Origin: Mesotaenium endlicherianum | Lineage: Eukaryota > Streptophyta > Zygnematophyceae > Zygnematales > Mesotaeniaceae | Assembly: GCA_009602735.1 (NCBI GenBank) | Contig: WELA01006175.1 | Location: forward strand, 712,164-756,452 | DNA length: 44,289 nucleotides | Reading direction: 5' to 3' | Part shown: positions 22,732 to 34,000 of the stretch, piece by piece | Layout: each line of letters starts with the position of its first letter | Position numbering within the stretch: position 1 is the first letter of the stretch | Translations under genes and position numbers: made by a program | The notes under the pieces: generated by a model | The model's input: only the letters and a program-made list of their open reading frames with translations | Told to the model about the DNA's origin: nothing | Database searches by the model: none

Positions 22732-25491
22732 TTCCAGCTGCTGCTCCTGCTCCTCCTGCGGCTGCTGCTGGTGGAGCTCGGTGTCTTGGGGGGGGGAAGC
22801 TCGCCCCCCCGATAAGCGCAAGGACCGCAGTGACAACAACGACAGCGGCGGCGGCGGGGTGGTGCGCTCGACGAGCTGGGCGAGCTCGAGCACGAGCTTG
22901 AGCGAGAAGGCGTGGCGGCACACGGGGCAGCGCTGCTGGCGCACCAGGATCTTGCCGTGGCGGCGGTCGGCGCCCACCAGCATGTACGGGAGCAGGCAGG
23001 GGAGGTGCATGCGGTGCCCGCACCTGCACGCGCCCCTCGCAGCAGAAAAAAACCGGAGGGCATGCGCGCGCGCGAGTGTTAGCATGTATGCCCGCACCAG
23101 AGCGTCGGGGACGAGGGGGTGGTAGCTCGGAGGTTTGGTTACATTTGGGGCGGCAGACACAGCAGGCATGCAGCAGGTGCATGCGGTGAGGAGGCAACAA
23201 CACAAGGCGAGTGAGTGTTAGCATGCGGCGCCCGCGCCTGCACTCCTCTCAGGGATGAGTCTGAGCGAGTCTGAGCGGGCAATCTGGGGCGAGTGAGCGT
23301 TAGCGTGAGGGGGTGGTGCACAGTGGAACGGGCGGTGGAATGCATCACATGTTCACGCGCGTGCGTAACTCAAGCACCCAGCCAGGCCATATCTGCTAAG
23401 ACGTATGTAAGATAAGCACCCACCCGCCCGGCGGAAGCATGAGCCCTGACCCATGCGAGACATCAACAACAGTCAACAGTCAACAATCAACAGTCGATGG
23501 TCCTGGTCAAGCCATTGAAGACCCAGAGAGCAGAGAGGGTCGGCGAGAGTCAGTTGGGAACGGGGACACTTCGCAAGGCGGATCCGTGAGACGAAAGAAA
23601 TGCAAGGTGGAAGCTTCTGAGCCCTGCAGGCCAGCGTGGCGGGAGCCCCAGCCAGCGCCAGCCACGGGAGGGGAGCGACTCTCAATCGAGGGAGCACCAC
23701 GTGCCAGCAGGGTGCATGCATCTGTAGAGCAGGGGGCACTTGCTCGGACGAAGGTGGAAGGGGGGCAGGGATGAGGAGGAGGGCCAGGGGCGGCAGCGGG
23801 GACCAGGAAGGGCCCGCCGAGAGGCGTCCGCAGGGGGGGAGCNAGCAAGGGGGTGGGGGGAAGAGAGGGATTCGCACTCACGTGAGAATGGTGTACTCGA
23901 GGTGGAGGGGCGCCCCAACCTCCTCCTCCTCCTCCTCCCCCTCCTCTGCAGCTGCTGCTGCTGCTGGTGGTGGTGGTGCCGCCTCGTGGGGCCCCTCCCC
24001 CTCCTCCTTCTCCTTCTTCTTGTCCTCCTCCTTCTCCTTGCCGGTGTTCACCATCTCCTCTTCCCCCCTCACCTCCTCCTGGCAGATAGGACACAGCGGC
24101 CGCCCGGAGGACCTCCCTGGCACTGGCACACCCTCCTTGGCCCCCACGCCCTCCTCCCTCTCGCTGGCGCCGGTGGAGCTTTGCAAGCTTAGAGAGCCCG
24201 GCGAGCCCGGCGAGCCACCTGGCGCATGCAGACTGCCACCCGGTGCTTGCAGATCGCTTGTCAATTGGAGGACGAGGGCGGCCCCTCCTAGGATGACAGG
24301 TGGCGGCTGCAGCTGGAGCTCGGGGGGAGAGGCAGCTTCAGCTGCAGCGGAGTTGCTGTCGTTGCTTGCAAGTGGCAGCTGCAGGTGCCGAGGGGCATTG
24401 ATGGGCGGCAGGTCAACGATGCGCCCGGAGGTGTCACAGTCGACATCGTTGCTGACGACGGGTGCGAGCTGCCGGTCATTGCTCTCAAACGAATCACCTC
24501 CACCAGTAACAGTGCTGCCAGCTGGCGGCTGAAGGCTGCTCTCGAAAGAATCGCCGCTAGAAGCACCCGGGCTCGTCAGGTCATCGCATGAGAGGGCCGA
24601 GGAGGAGGAGGGGGAGGAGGAGAAGGATAAGGAGTAGGAGAAGGAGGAGCTCTCCCTCCTCAGTCTGGGCGGCAGGCCCGGTTCTGCAGCCTCTGCCAGA
24701 AAGTCTTCAAAGCTCAGCTCGTGCCTCAACCTCTGGAGTGGTGGCATTGGAGGTGGCACATGAGCCAGCGGGGGTGAAGTCGTGGGAGGGGGTCGGGGCA
24801 AGAGTTGCTTGATGCCTATCTTGGTGGCAACATTCTGGGCCTGCAGAGGCGAGAGAGCAAGCAGGGGACTATTGGGTGGGCTAGTGGCTGTCGCCAGAGG
24901 CTCTTTGTCGACCACGGACTCAGGGGACGCCTTGGGAGACGCACTGGAGACGTCCCGCGCAACTGGGCCGGGAGGATCCGCTGCCACACCCGCTTCAGAT
25001 CCTCCTGAGATTATCGAGCCGGGAGAATCTGCTGTCACGTTTACACCAGGCTCTCCTGAGCCACTGACGGCTGACTGCTGCGCCCATGAGGGCCCCACAT
25101 GCCCCACAGCTTCGCTGCCGACCAATGTCCGTCGCAGAGGCCACAGAGAAACCTCTTCTCTGACAGGTGATGATACAGAAAGATCCGAGAATTCGAAAGG
25201 CGCCAAGGCGCCTATGGTAGAGTGTATGCCTCTCTCTTCAAGTCCTGCATCTGTTAGACTGCCATCGTTAGCTGGCAAGCGTGTGGTAGGCAGATCAAAT
25301 GCCCTCTGGCCGGGCTTCCCTTTCAAGGGTTCAGCTACGATCCGGTCATAGGAAGTAATGCGCAGTGGAGTGGCACCAAGGCCGTCCATGCTGCTTCGCC
25401 GTTCAACAACTTCAAATAACGCATCCATGGAGAACACGTAGCCAGCTCCGAAATATTTGAGCCCACTCCAGGTGGAAGGAAGACGGAACAA
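20629..25491 (-). CDS. Large RING-H2 finger protein of low complexity, probable E3 ubiquitin ligase
   Basis: Four exons in transcript order: 25491-23882, 23023-21924, 21585-21271, 21128-20629; 3525 bases, 1174 residues if ATG 25491 is used (ATG 25428 is an alternative). Phases match at each GT-AG junction. The RING is split by intron 1. CPIC (C467, C470) is in exon 1; CGHRMHLPC (C538, H540, H543, C546) and CPVC (C569, C572) are in exon 2. Between the first and second metal pairs lie 67 residues rich in Glu, Lys, Pro and Ala, far longer than usual. After the RING come a Gln/Arg tract, poly-Gly and poly-Ala tracts and Ser/Pro-rich exons 3-4. Zinc ligands complete a C3H2C3 pattern, so ligase activity is plausible, but I recognise no named family. 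The Ser/Pro-rich N-terminal half is without known domain. Exons 3-4 are less certain than exons 1-2. Confidence 0.72.
21815..21905. repeat. GA-rich simple repeat in RING-gene intron 2
   Basis: Runs of GAGAGA and GGGGGAGA on the plus strand (CT-rich on the transcribed strand) lie just after the donor of exon 2 at 21924. They explain the Ser/Pro/Leu low-complexity tail of the unspliced reading frame. Confidence 0.7.
22276..22420 (-). repeat. Poly-Ala coding GCN/CAG repeat inside RING exon 2
   Basis: Plus-strand AGCAGCAGC runs encode alanine stretches in the minus-strand gene. A companion CTG tract at about 22640-22700 encodes poly-Gln. Both are in coding sequence and so likely to vary in length between strains. 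Confidence 0.75.
23024..23881 (-). other. RING-gene intron 1 with duplicated blocks and one ambiguous base
   Basis: This intron separates the two halves of the RING. It contains repeated blocks such as GAGTGTTAGCATG (about 23070 and 23210) with a GAGCGTTAGCGTG variant near 23295. A second copy of GGTGCATGCGGTG (about 23175) matches the start of RING exon 2 at 23004. Base 23843 is N. I see no separate gene. Confidence 0.6.
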
Positions 25492-26866
25492 TCAGGGGCT
25501 GCAGCACACAATATTTCACTGAGTCGCCAACAGATTGCGCACCATGTTATAAAGACGGCATCCAGAGCCAAGCCTGGTAGCACTATATTCGACTCCTCAG
25601 AAGAAACAACACATGTTCCCGGTGGGATACTCATTCCGTGGGAGTCCCAGTGATAACTTGCCAGCAAATCACGGCGCCCCATTGCCACCCTCAGCTGCCT
25701 ATCTTGCATGGAAGGATGTGACTTTCACGATTGCTGTGCATAACGATGTGACTTTTTAGACATTGGACCCTTCACTGATGAAGCTTTAAGGTCCGATGCC
25801 CCACTGCGTATGTCACATCGAACACCTTGATGCTGTCGGCTATACCTTTCGTGAGAAAACGTCAGGACTGCCGATTTAGAGGTGTACGCGAAAACTAAAG
25901 GAGGATTGGCGTTGACGAGGACGTTTTTACGACAGACATTGACGATCGCATCCTAAAGCGACCAAAAGCGACCGAAAGCGACCAGAAGGTACCGGAAGGC
26001 TCGAGTTGAAATTCTCTCAGGTAGTGAGGTTCAGATCGTGACCAGACCGTCGCCCGCTTCAGGAAGTGACACCTAGGTCCAGTTCGCGACCAGAACCACT
26101 GCCAGGTACTTTCGTTTAGCGTTCGTGTCTTCAAAGAATTTAGATGCAAAAGCTATTGATTGAAAAAATGATGAGATTCTAATGCAAGATTCTAAACTCT
26201 AAATCTTTGATCCAGTCTACTTGAAACTCTTTAATTTTTGTTGATAAGTCTTCAAGAAACCCTACATACCATTTCACAAATGAAGATACATCAATGTTTG
26301 GGTCTTATATCTTTGCAAATTACAAGTTGCAATCTACTATTTTCAAAATTTGTGAAGTATATAAATAATAGTTGTTACCCATACTCGGTGCAAAAGCGGA
26401 GCAATCTTGCTTCTTCATTCAACACAATTTTATTCCTTACTTGCATGGACAATGACATAATTTGCAAATGTAAGCATGTTCAAGCCATAACGTTTGCCAT
26501 GACATTTGCAATAACATAGACAATTGAAACATTATTGCAAAAAAATTGTGTGTAAGAAGCAGACCCATTTTCTCCAATGATGTCAAGTTTCAACAGAACC
26601 TTTAAAGGTTACTCTCATGCTACAATCAATACCAGTGAAATTTATCATTAAGTAATCATAACCACGACTCACCTCGCTTCCAGTTGGCAATTTTTACGCC
26701 TTCGCCATGTCATACCTCAGAAAAAGAATGAAAAAAAATGAATCAACCATCTCCATCATTACTAAGACAACAAGCACGTGCCAAGAAAGGCATGAGGTGA
26801 CACAAGTAGAATTTGGTTAAAGCATGTGTCCAATTAGCATCCGAGAAGAGCCTCTCAAAGACCATC
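25492..26866. other. Intergenic: RING-gene promoter and UFD1 3' region
   Basis: About 25790-26110 is CpG-rich (GAAAACGTCAGG, GTACGCGAAAAC, CGTTGACGAGGACG) and probably the promoter of the minus-strand RING gene, or an upstream leader exon. About 26150-26860 is AT-rich with no recognisable gene and includes the UFD1 3' UTR. Confidence 0.4.
25954..25985. promoter_or_regulatory. Three 10-base direct repeats (AAAGCGACCA/G)
   Basis: TAAAGCGACC, AAAAGCGACC and GAAAGCGACC follow each other at exactly 10-base spacing, about 460-490 bases upstream of the RING-gene ATG. One helical turn between identical cores suggests a cluster of sites for one DNA-binding protein. The factor is unknown. Confidence 0.45.
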
Positions 26867-27658
26867 TCAATCTCGTAAAGAGTACCTCTTTCCTGAGAAA
26901 GCTTGAAATTTGTTTTCATCCTTCTTCTCCTCCTCCTTGTTTTCCTTGGGTTGTGCGTCTTTCTTGCTTGCCTGCAAACAAAAGTCAAACTCAACAATTT
27001 CTTAGGGCGATGAGACAACGACAAAGCAACAACAAGAACGGAGGTAACCTGGATCACTAGTCTCTGTGAGGCACACTTTGGAGCAAGGGACTACGGATAG
27101 CTAGCGTTCCTAGAAAAGCCAAACGCCAAGCAAGAAACACGGCCAAAGTGCTATCACCACAATAATGAATGCTCCCGAGTCCCTTAGCCCCACAAGCAAG
27201 CCAGCATGACAACCACATTCACTAGGCACGAGTCAACCCCTGTTCAGACCCCAACTCACCTCAGGAGCACCACCATTACTCGCAGGTCTGCTACTAGAGC
27301 TTCCAAACACAAGCTTCCCCGCAGCCTTCGGTCTGCCGGGAGCAGCCGGGGCGCCTCCTCCCCCTGCTGCAGCCCCTGCTCCTGCAGCACTCGCAGGTGC
27401 TGCTCCTGAAGCTCTTGAAGTGCTTGCAGAGGCAGCAGCTGAGGAGGGCCCCGCGACTGGCGCAGGGCTGGCTGGCAGCTTCGAGGGCTTCCCGTCTAGT
27501 CTCCTGCCTGAGCCTACAAAGGCTTGAAACTTGGGCTCCTCTGGCTCCGCTGGAGCTGTAGGCAGATACACACACGCACGCGCATGCAAGAGCCGAGCAA
27601 GAACAAGATTACGGCAATGCCACCTTCGGAGATGCACTGGGACCCATGCACTTACACG

Positions 27659-27695
<37 letters not shown>

Positions 27696-30535
27696 CTGTG
27701 CACGAGCGCGCGCACGTGTGGGGTACTACTTTCAGCAAAAGCACACCAGGGAGCCGGCGAAGTTCTGTCTGCTAAATCTGAGCCAGTCGTGGGTAAGCTG
27801 CTTGCATGCCTCATGTTCACATTCAGATGGATCCCACGAGACAACTGGCAGAGTGTCCCCAGTCTCAATTTGGGCAAAGCACTCGAGGTGCGAAGGAGCT
27901 GTCGGGAACATGCGGCAGCACAGGCACACTTGCGGGCATCACCACCACAGCATAAGAAATCACTTAGCGGCATGCCACTGATGCCTTACTCCAGATGCAC
28001 ACAAGCATCCTGCCGTTGCTGTATGATCTATACCAGAGTGAAGAGTACACATGCTACAGTTGAAAAACACTCTCGGGTGCAAGCATTCATTTCGGCATCT
28101 CAACGGTCACCACCTAAAAGTCGGCTCTTGATGTGCGTCTCCCTTAGGGGTGTTGAGAGCGGCAGGGAGAGGTTACAGAAGGGGGCAACCGCATGGGGGG
28201 ACCTGCCGATCTATGGTTGCCCGACAGTAATCACCACACAACATCTGACATGCATATCACGTGAAGAGTCAGAAGACATAGAGCAAAAAGACCCACTGGT
28301 GGCCTCTGGTCATCAGACATTTTCGAGTGCAGGAATGAAGCTAGGGAGTTGCAAGAAAGAAGCAAAGTAAGGAGGCTTCTCACCTTCCGAGGTCGAGGCT
28401 CCAGCAGCAGCAGCACCTGCAGCAGGAGCAGCAGCTGCAGGTGCAGCAGGCCGAGGAGGAGCCCTCTCTGGCTCTTTGTAATCGAGAGGCGGAGCAAAGT
28501 CCACCTCGCAGTCCGTTTCAATGATCGTGATGGCCGCCGCCGGCTTCGACTCCACAATGTCGATGTAATACTTCTTGTTGTTGTAGGCAACCATGATGTT
28601 GTCGCCAACTGTGAGGCAGGAGAAGTTTCTCAACGTCGTCTCTAGCCTGTTTCACAAGGGCCATCGTCAAGTGCATTGTGCCTTGTCATCCTTAAGAGCA
28701 GCAAGATAACTGCCTTCACCCCCACCCACCCAACTTCAGCATGGGCAGGCTCCACACCGAGCATCACCTTTCCCTTAATGACTCCACATCTTAGAAATAA
28801 GCAAGAGAATGCCAGACATATGCCCCAGTAATAAGTGCATAGATATAATTGTGCCCTTCTAGATACACACATAAGTGACTTGCACTACTTCCTCTTCGTG
28901 TGATCAGCCGCATCCTGTTGAATCCATCACACCACACAAACTCCATGAAGGCCTGCGCGATCAAAGCTTGAATTGCTTTGCTTGGTCACTACTTCAATGA
29001 AAAAGAGTGAAGCATTAAGCAAGACAGAGGAAACAGTGCAAGAACGCACACAGCCTTTGGGTTCGAGATGTCGAGGAAGTCCTTGGTGTGAGGCTGGAGC
29101 TTCACATATGTGCCCTTTGGGAGAGTTGCACTCTTGAACTTGACTACGTCTCCTTCCTCCAGCAGCAAGTTCTGCATCATCTGCGGACATAGAGGCCCTC
29201 CCATATTGTATGTAAGCCAAAAAGCAGACATTCCATCAGCACCTTGTAGCTCGTCACGGTGAAAAAGACGTGCACAGAAGCTCTTGCGTTGCGACGTGAC
29301 CTCTTAGAGATCAAACTTTTTACTACACAAGCTGTGCTCTTAGATTTTTGCATGACAACTACAAGTAGCACATGACAACTACCCCATTTGAGCCATTGCT
29401 ACGATGCTCAACAACAATACAGAGTTGCCATTCTTGTCGTATTTGAGAAAGTAATTACTAGGTACCTCCCACTCTGATCTTCCTGTCTTGACCAAGCACT
29501 TGACTTCATCACATAGTATTTCACCCTCTTAATGAGAGCACAAGTTGTACTTGTTAAGCCATTTCAAAAGCTTAAGAGCAGAAGTAAAGTTTGTTAAGAA
29601 GTAAAAAGCTCCTTCAGACGCTATGTGGTATGCTGGGATCAAGACGAGCATACCCAGTATGGCATGTATATGAGGCCCTCGTCAGCAACAAACTCAAGAA
29701 CTCCGCAGTGTGAAGTCCGCCCAACAGCTGGATTTTGGATCTCGAAAAGCATCGGGTAGTCGATATGAAGTGACGCTGCAGCGTATACCAATTGACCTCA
29801 TCAGGTGAAAGTAACTGAAGGTGCTCCAACCCAAGCAGTGGGACAAGCTCAAGGAAAGAAAACGGCAAGCAAGTGTGTGAAGTGGAGTAAACATGCATCA
29901 TCGTCCCTTGTCATTAGCAACAGCATAAAGGCTTCAGACTTACTTTCTGCAAGCACTTTCCTGCTATTAACAGCCTTTCAGACATCCTGCAGATTGAATG
30001 ATTCGTCTACTCCATGACACTAAAAGATTTACTCACCAAGGCGGTCCAAGGCTGATGGTGGCATGATCACTGCATCCCAACAGACGATTGCACAAGCCCC
30101 CCACTGAGTTCTGCAATTACTTGCAGAGTTTCTTATGGCAAGTAGAGATGACATGGCGAAACGCTGCAAAGAAAGACGACCCGGCCCTCACCTTTATCAC
30201 CATTCTCGAGGTGCGGCTGCAAAAAACAAGAAAGTGCAAGGTCAGGGAGCAGTATAGTAACGTCTTCTCTTATTAAAACGCCAACACTCTCATGTTCTTC
30301 CTAACCCCGCAACAAGTTACTATTAAGCAGTCCAGTCATCCACCATACCTTATCAATGAACGACACCGGGTATGCTCTGTAACTCGCCTCAAAGGGGCCT
30401 GGTGGGTAACCCATGCCATATCCTCCATAAAACTGCCACAGTCAATTCCCAATAGAAATGAGTCATGGCACAGATGTCTGACCGACTAATATCTATTCTC
30501 AGCACTTTACAGCAGGAGATAGACGCCCTTACCAT
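26867..30535 (-). CDS. UFD1: Ubiquitin fusion degradation protein 1 (UFD1), Cdc48/p97 adaptor
   Basis: UFD1 pairs with NPL4 to recruit ubiquitylated substrates to the Cdc48 ATPase, for example in ER-associated degradation. Nine coding exons in transcript order: 30535-30533 (only ATG), 30432-30349, 30216-30192, 30069-30037, 29775-29654, 29180-29050, 28646-28384, 27555-27260, 26971-26867; 1062 bases, 353 residues, every phase matching. Blocks: [93 protein letters not shown] and [20 protein letters not shown]. The tail has a p97-binding SHP-type box, [10 protein letters not shown] (233-242), after FQAF, and ends [13 protein letters not shown] with the terminal FQAFSG of plant UFD1. Ala/Pro linkers lie between. 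The start follows plant UFD1, which also begins Met-Phe. Confidence 0.96.
27656..27700. repeat. (CA)n microsatellite in UFD1 intron
   Basis: An alternating CA run flanked by CGCGCG lies in the UFD1 intron 27556-28383. The rest of that intron shows nothing I recognise. Confidence 0.9.
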
Positions 30536-31077
30536 ATCTGCCGTATATAAGATACCCTTAAGAGAAAAGTATGTCCGAGAGCCCCGGAGAAATACTTTAG
30601 GAGACACGTGTACACTAAGGTCAGACTCGGACTTTAAATTCTCTGATCAAGATGATCATGCGAAGCACTAGTATAACAGGGCGTCTTGTATGAACTTGCA
30701 CTCTTGGAAGGGGTGAAAATGCTTGCTAGTTGTAGTCTTCTCCTTCCGGTGTGAAAAATCTGCCCGTTGCATGAAGACATGCTCTCAAGTCCAAATAAGT
30801 GTACGTCACAATAATGAAGCAAATGTTGACTGCTGTCGACCACGTACTACTATCAGATTTATGACGTCATATCATTAGGCAATTGTCAACCTGTTGTACC
30901 CGGGTTCACTTCGGTCAGCTCTAAAACGTTTTCACTAAGGAAGTTACCAACGTCAATGATGAAAAAAGATGTGCATGGTTTTCAGTTTGTGGCTTTCAGT
31001 TCGTCTCGAGAAACTTTTATTGAATTTTACCAGATAAGAATAGACAAGGACGTGGTACTCTATGTTACTAGATAGAC
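30536..31077. promoter_or_regulatory. Probable bidirectional promoter between UFD1 and BCD1
   Basis: Only 542 bases separate the divergent start codons. The spacer has a perfect TGACGTCA palindrome at 30862-30869, the classic bZIP/CREB site. Further ACGT or CGTCA cores lie at 30802-30808 (TACGTCA), about 30841 (CACGTACT) and about 30946 (AACGTCAATGATG). No TATA box is obvious for either gene. Confidence 0.6.
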
Positions 31078-34000
31078 ATGGAGCTGAAAGGCAACAATAT
31101 GGGAGATATTGGTCCTTCTGGAGAGGCTGAGAAGAGTAATGTAGAAATACCTGGCGAAAATAAGGTAGCAGCTTCCTCCATTATTCAAGCGAAAGCATGT
31201 GACACCTGTAAAGTTCAGCCTTCTAAATACTGCTGTCCAGGTTGCGGAGCGAAGTCATGCTCCCTTCATTGTGTGAAGTCGCATAAAGAATCTATAGGAT
31301 GCTCAGGGAAAAGAGTCAGGACGGAGTTCAAACCAATGAAAGAACTCAACGACAATGACCTCATCTCTGGTGCGTTTGTGCATCGCGTCCTGTGCTCAGC
31401 ATCGACTAGACCACGAAGTGAATCATTACTGTCACAAAAACTTGTGTAGCAGCTGGGGATAGCTATTTTGTTGCTTCCACAGAACCATAAAGGCTGGCAT
31501 GGTGCACTTGATGTTGCATCTTTGTGGCAGCTATGCTAATTTGCAAATTTACTCCGGTGCCTGTTGGGGAGCGGCACCACTTTGCTCTTTGCATGCTAGG
31601 ATGACAGGACAAGGAATTCTTCTTGTGTGCATGGGAACTTAAGGTTGACCAGGTGTTGCTGCTAAGGTCTGCAGCGCATGCATTGCAATTTCTGTGACTC
31701 AAGCGCAAACATGGAGTAGTGGCGTTGTCGGTAAGGTCTGACCAGAGGAGGTGCTTCACTGTATGCTGGGCAGATTATGCTTTACTAGAAGAAGTCTTGC
31801 AAGAACAAGATGCTGCAAAGCGCTTGCGGGACTCCCTGGGACAGCAGAAGCGTTACCTGCCTCCGGCTTTGGCAGCCATCCAGAAGCAAGCAAGGAATCG
31901 GAACATCCAGCTGCTGCTCTTACCGGATGGGATGTCACGGAGAAAAGTCAATTCCAGCTATTATAACAAAAAGTAACGCAGTCCTCACATCATCCTTGGA
32001 CAACATCTTGCTTGCTCCTTCTTGCTTCCTTAGGTGCCACAGCGGGTGCCTGTGCGCGTGCGTGGCTACCAATGGATCCATGGACTAGTCTGCCACTTGT
32101 AGCTCATCATTGACCTGTCTTCTTCACCTAGCATGTGAATGCACACTCGAAGCAAAAGGATGCTAATAAGTGGGACTTTCGCAACTAGCTCTCGAGACTG
32201 TGCTTCGTGCATGTGGCTGTTTAAAAGCGCAGAAGCCTTGCTTTGGCTCAAGGTGCCCATCAGTTGGTCATGTTTTCATGTTGTGGCCCTGGCATGCATG
32301 GACTGGTGGAGCCCGCTGCCATGAACCCTTGGCTACAAAGCTCTCAACTTATGGATATGAATCGTTTCAACTTACGGACCTGCATCATCTATCCGGTGTT
32401 CTTTTAGGGTTTGCTGCGCTTGCGGCAGCTCAGAAACCCGCCCCCTTGTGCCTGCTGGGGCTTGCGCAGGCGGAAGTGCATCTTCTGGAGGGTGAAGTGG
32501 ATCTTTGAACCAGGGGGGACGCATCTTGTCGACGACAAGTACGTTCCCTAGCCAGCCTGCCGGCTTCTTCTGGCGCTGAGAGGTGCATGCACGCCAGAGC
32601 CGGACGAGACCGTCTTTGTATGCCCTTGGCCCCCCCCTTGCTCCCCTTGCTCCCAAAGCCCCCCCTTCATCTTGCTTGCTGTGTCCTGCGCCCTGGCGCT
32701 AAGATATTTTGCACACCGAACAAAATTATTATCTGCCCTTGCTCCCCATGCTCCCCTTGCTCCTGTTGCTCCTTTCCCTCCCAAGGCTCTTTCTTCGTCC
32801 TGCCCACTGTGAGCTGCGCTCTTAAGCTGGGGTTAGCGACGGAGTGTTATACTGGTGCTTCCCATGAGGCTGAGGGATGCTCGACTGCCTTCAGCTGTAG
32901 CAGGCAATTTGTGCTTAAATTGGATAAACGCAGTCATGCTACTGCAAAGTGCTGGCAATGGAATGCCACGCCAATGCTGTGCGCTTCCAAACTGCGAAAT
33001 GGACAGATTGCTGTGGTGGTTGCTTCCGGACGAAGCGACAGGATGCTCAAATACTTGCCTCTAGCTGTAGCAGTCAAGGGTTCACTGCCGCAAGGTGGTC
33101 GGCAGTCTGTCGCACCGTGGCGTTGGGGTTGTGTCCAAAGCTCTGTACGGCGGGTGGCTCCTGATGACTCCGATGGCGCATCGTCAAAATAATCTGCTTG
33201 GCGGGAGGAGCTGAGTGCTAGCCAGGTGCCAGGAGGCAGGAGCCAGTGTGCACGCCTGCCAGCATGCACGCCTCGAGCACTTTCTAATAGCCAGCCACCT
33301 GGCGACCAACCAGAGGCACTCCGTGTGTGGACATGCCCTGAGCTGATTGTAACTGGTGGTGCCCAAAGTGAGGCACCGTGTGGGGAGCACCCTTAGCAGT
33401 CAGTACCCTGTAGCACCAGTCAAGGCTGGGTGCCAGGTGCGGGTGCTGGGTGCTGGGTGCCGGGTGCTGGGTGCTGCAGGATGCTGAAGTTTGCGCAGGC
33501 ACCAGTCAAGGCTGGATGCTGGGTGCTGGGTGCTGGATGCTGTGCTCAACTGGTTGTGGGTTCCGGGGTTTTGTGGAATCGCGCGATGCAGGGTCGACGA
33601 GAACACGCACTTGAGAGACGTGCTGAAGGCGCATCTGGAGAGCACGCCTGAGGTGGCGCCTTCTGTGCGGCAGAGCTTGCAGCCGTTTGTGGACGCCGGC
33701 TTGGAGGGCGTCCACCTGTACACTCGAGAGCCCTCTCCGGTATGTTCCTGGAATGCCCAGAACAGTGAGTAGTCACTGGTTCTGGGAGCATGCACTGCTT
33801 CTTGACGAATGTGTCGGTATTGGAAAGGGTTGCTGCTGGCTGATTAGGTTCGTTTGGGCCGTTGAGCTACCAACGTGCGCGGTGCAACTTGCTAGTGATG
33901 TCGACAGTTCGAGGTTGGAAAAGCGCGAGAGTAGATTGCATGATTCAGTCGCATGCGCATCAAATACATGTTGAATTTATGAAGGTGGTGCGTCTTCTGG

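Noticed and set aside
22164..23125. Long antisense and alternative-frame ORFs over RING exon 2
   Set aside because: Trinucleotide repeats leave several frames open; only the minus frame with CGHRMHLPC...CPVC has a protein signature.
23636..24532. 298-codon plus-strand ORF
   Set aside because: It is antisense to RING exon 1, low in complexity, crosses the N base and shows no family motif.
26165..26225. Box C/D snoRNA starting at AATGATGA
   Set aside because: No CTGA box D at proper distance and no closing stem; the same failed for a TGATGA near 30955 and near 7625.
20629..30535. RING gene and UFD1 as a functional ubiquitin gene cluster
   Set aside because: They are merely adjacent on one strand; eukaryotic gene order alone does not support a joint system.
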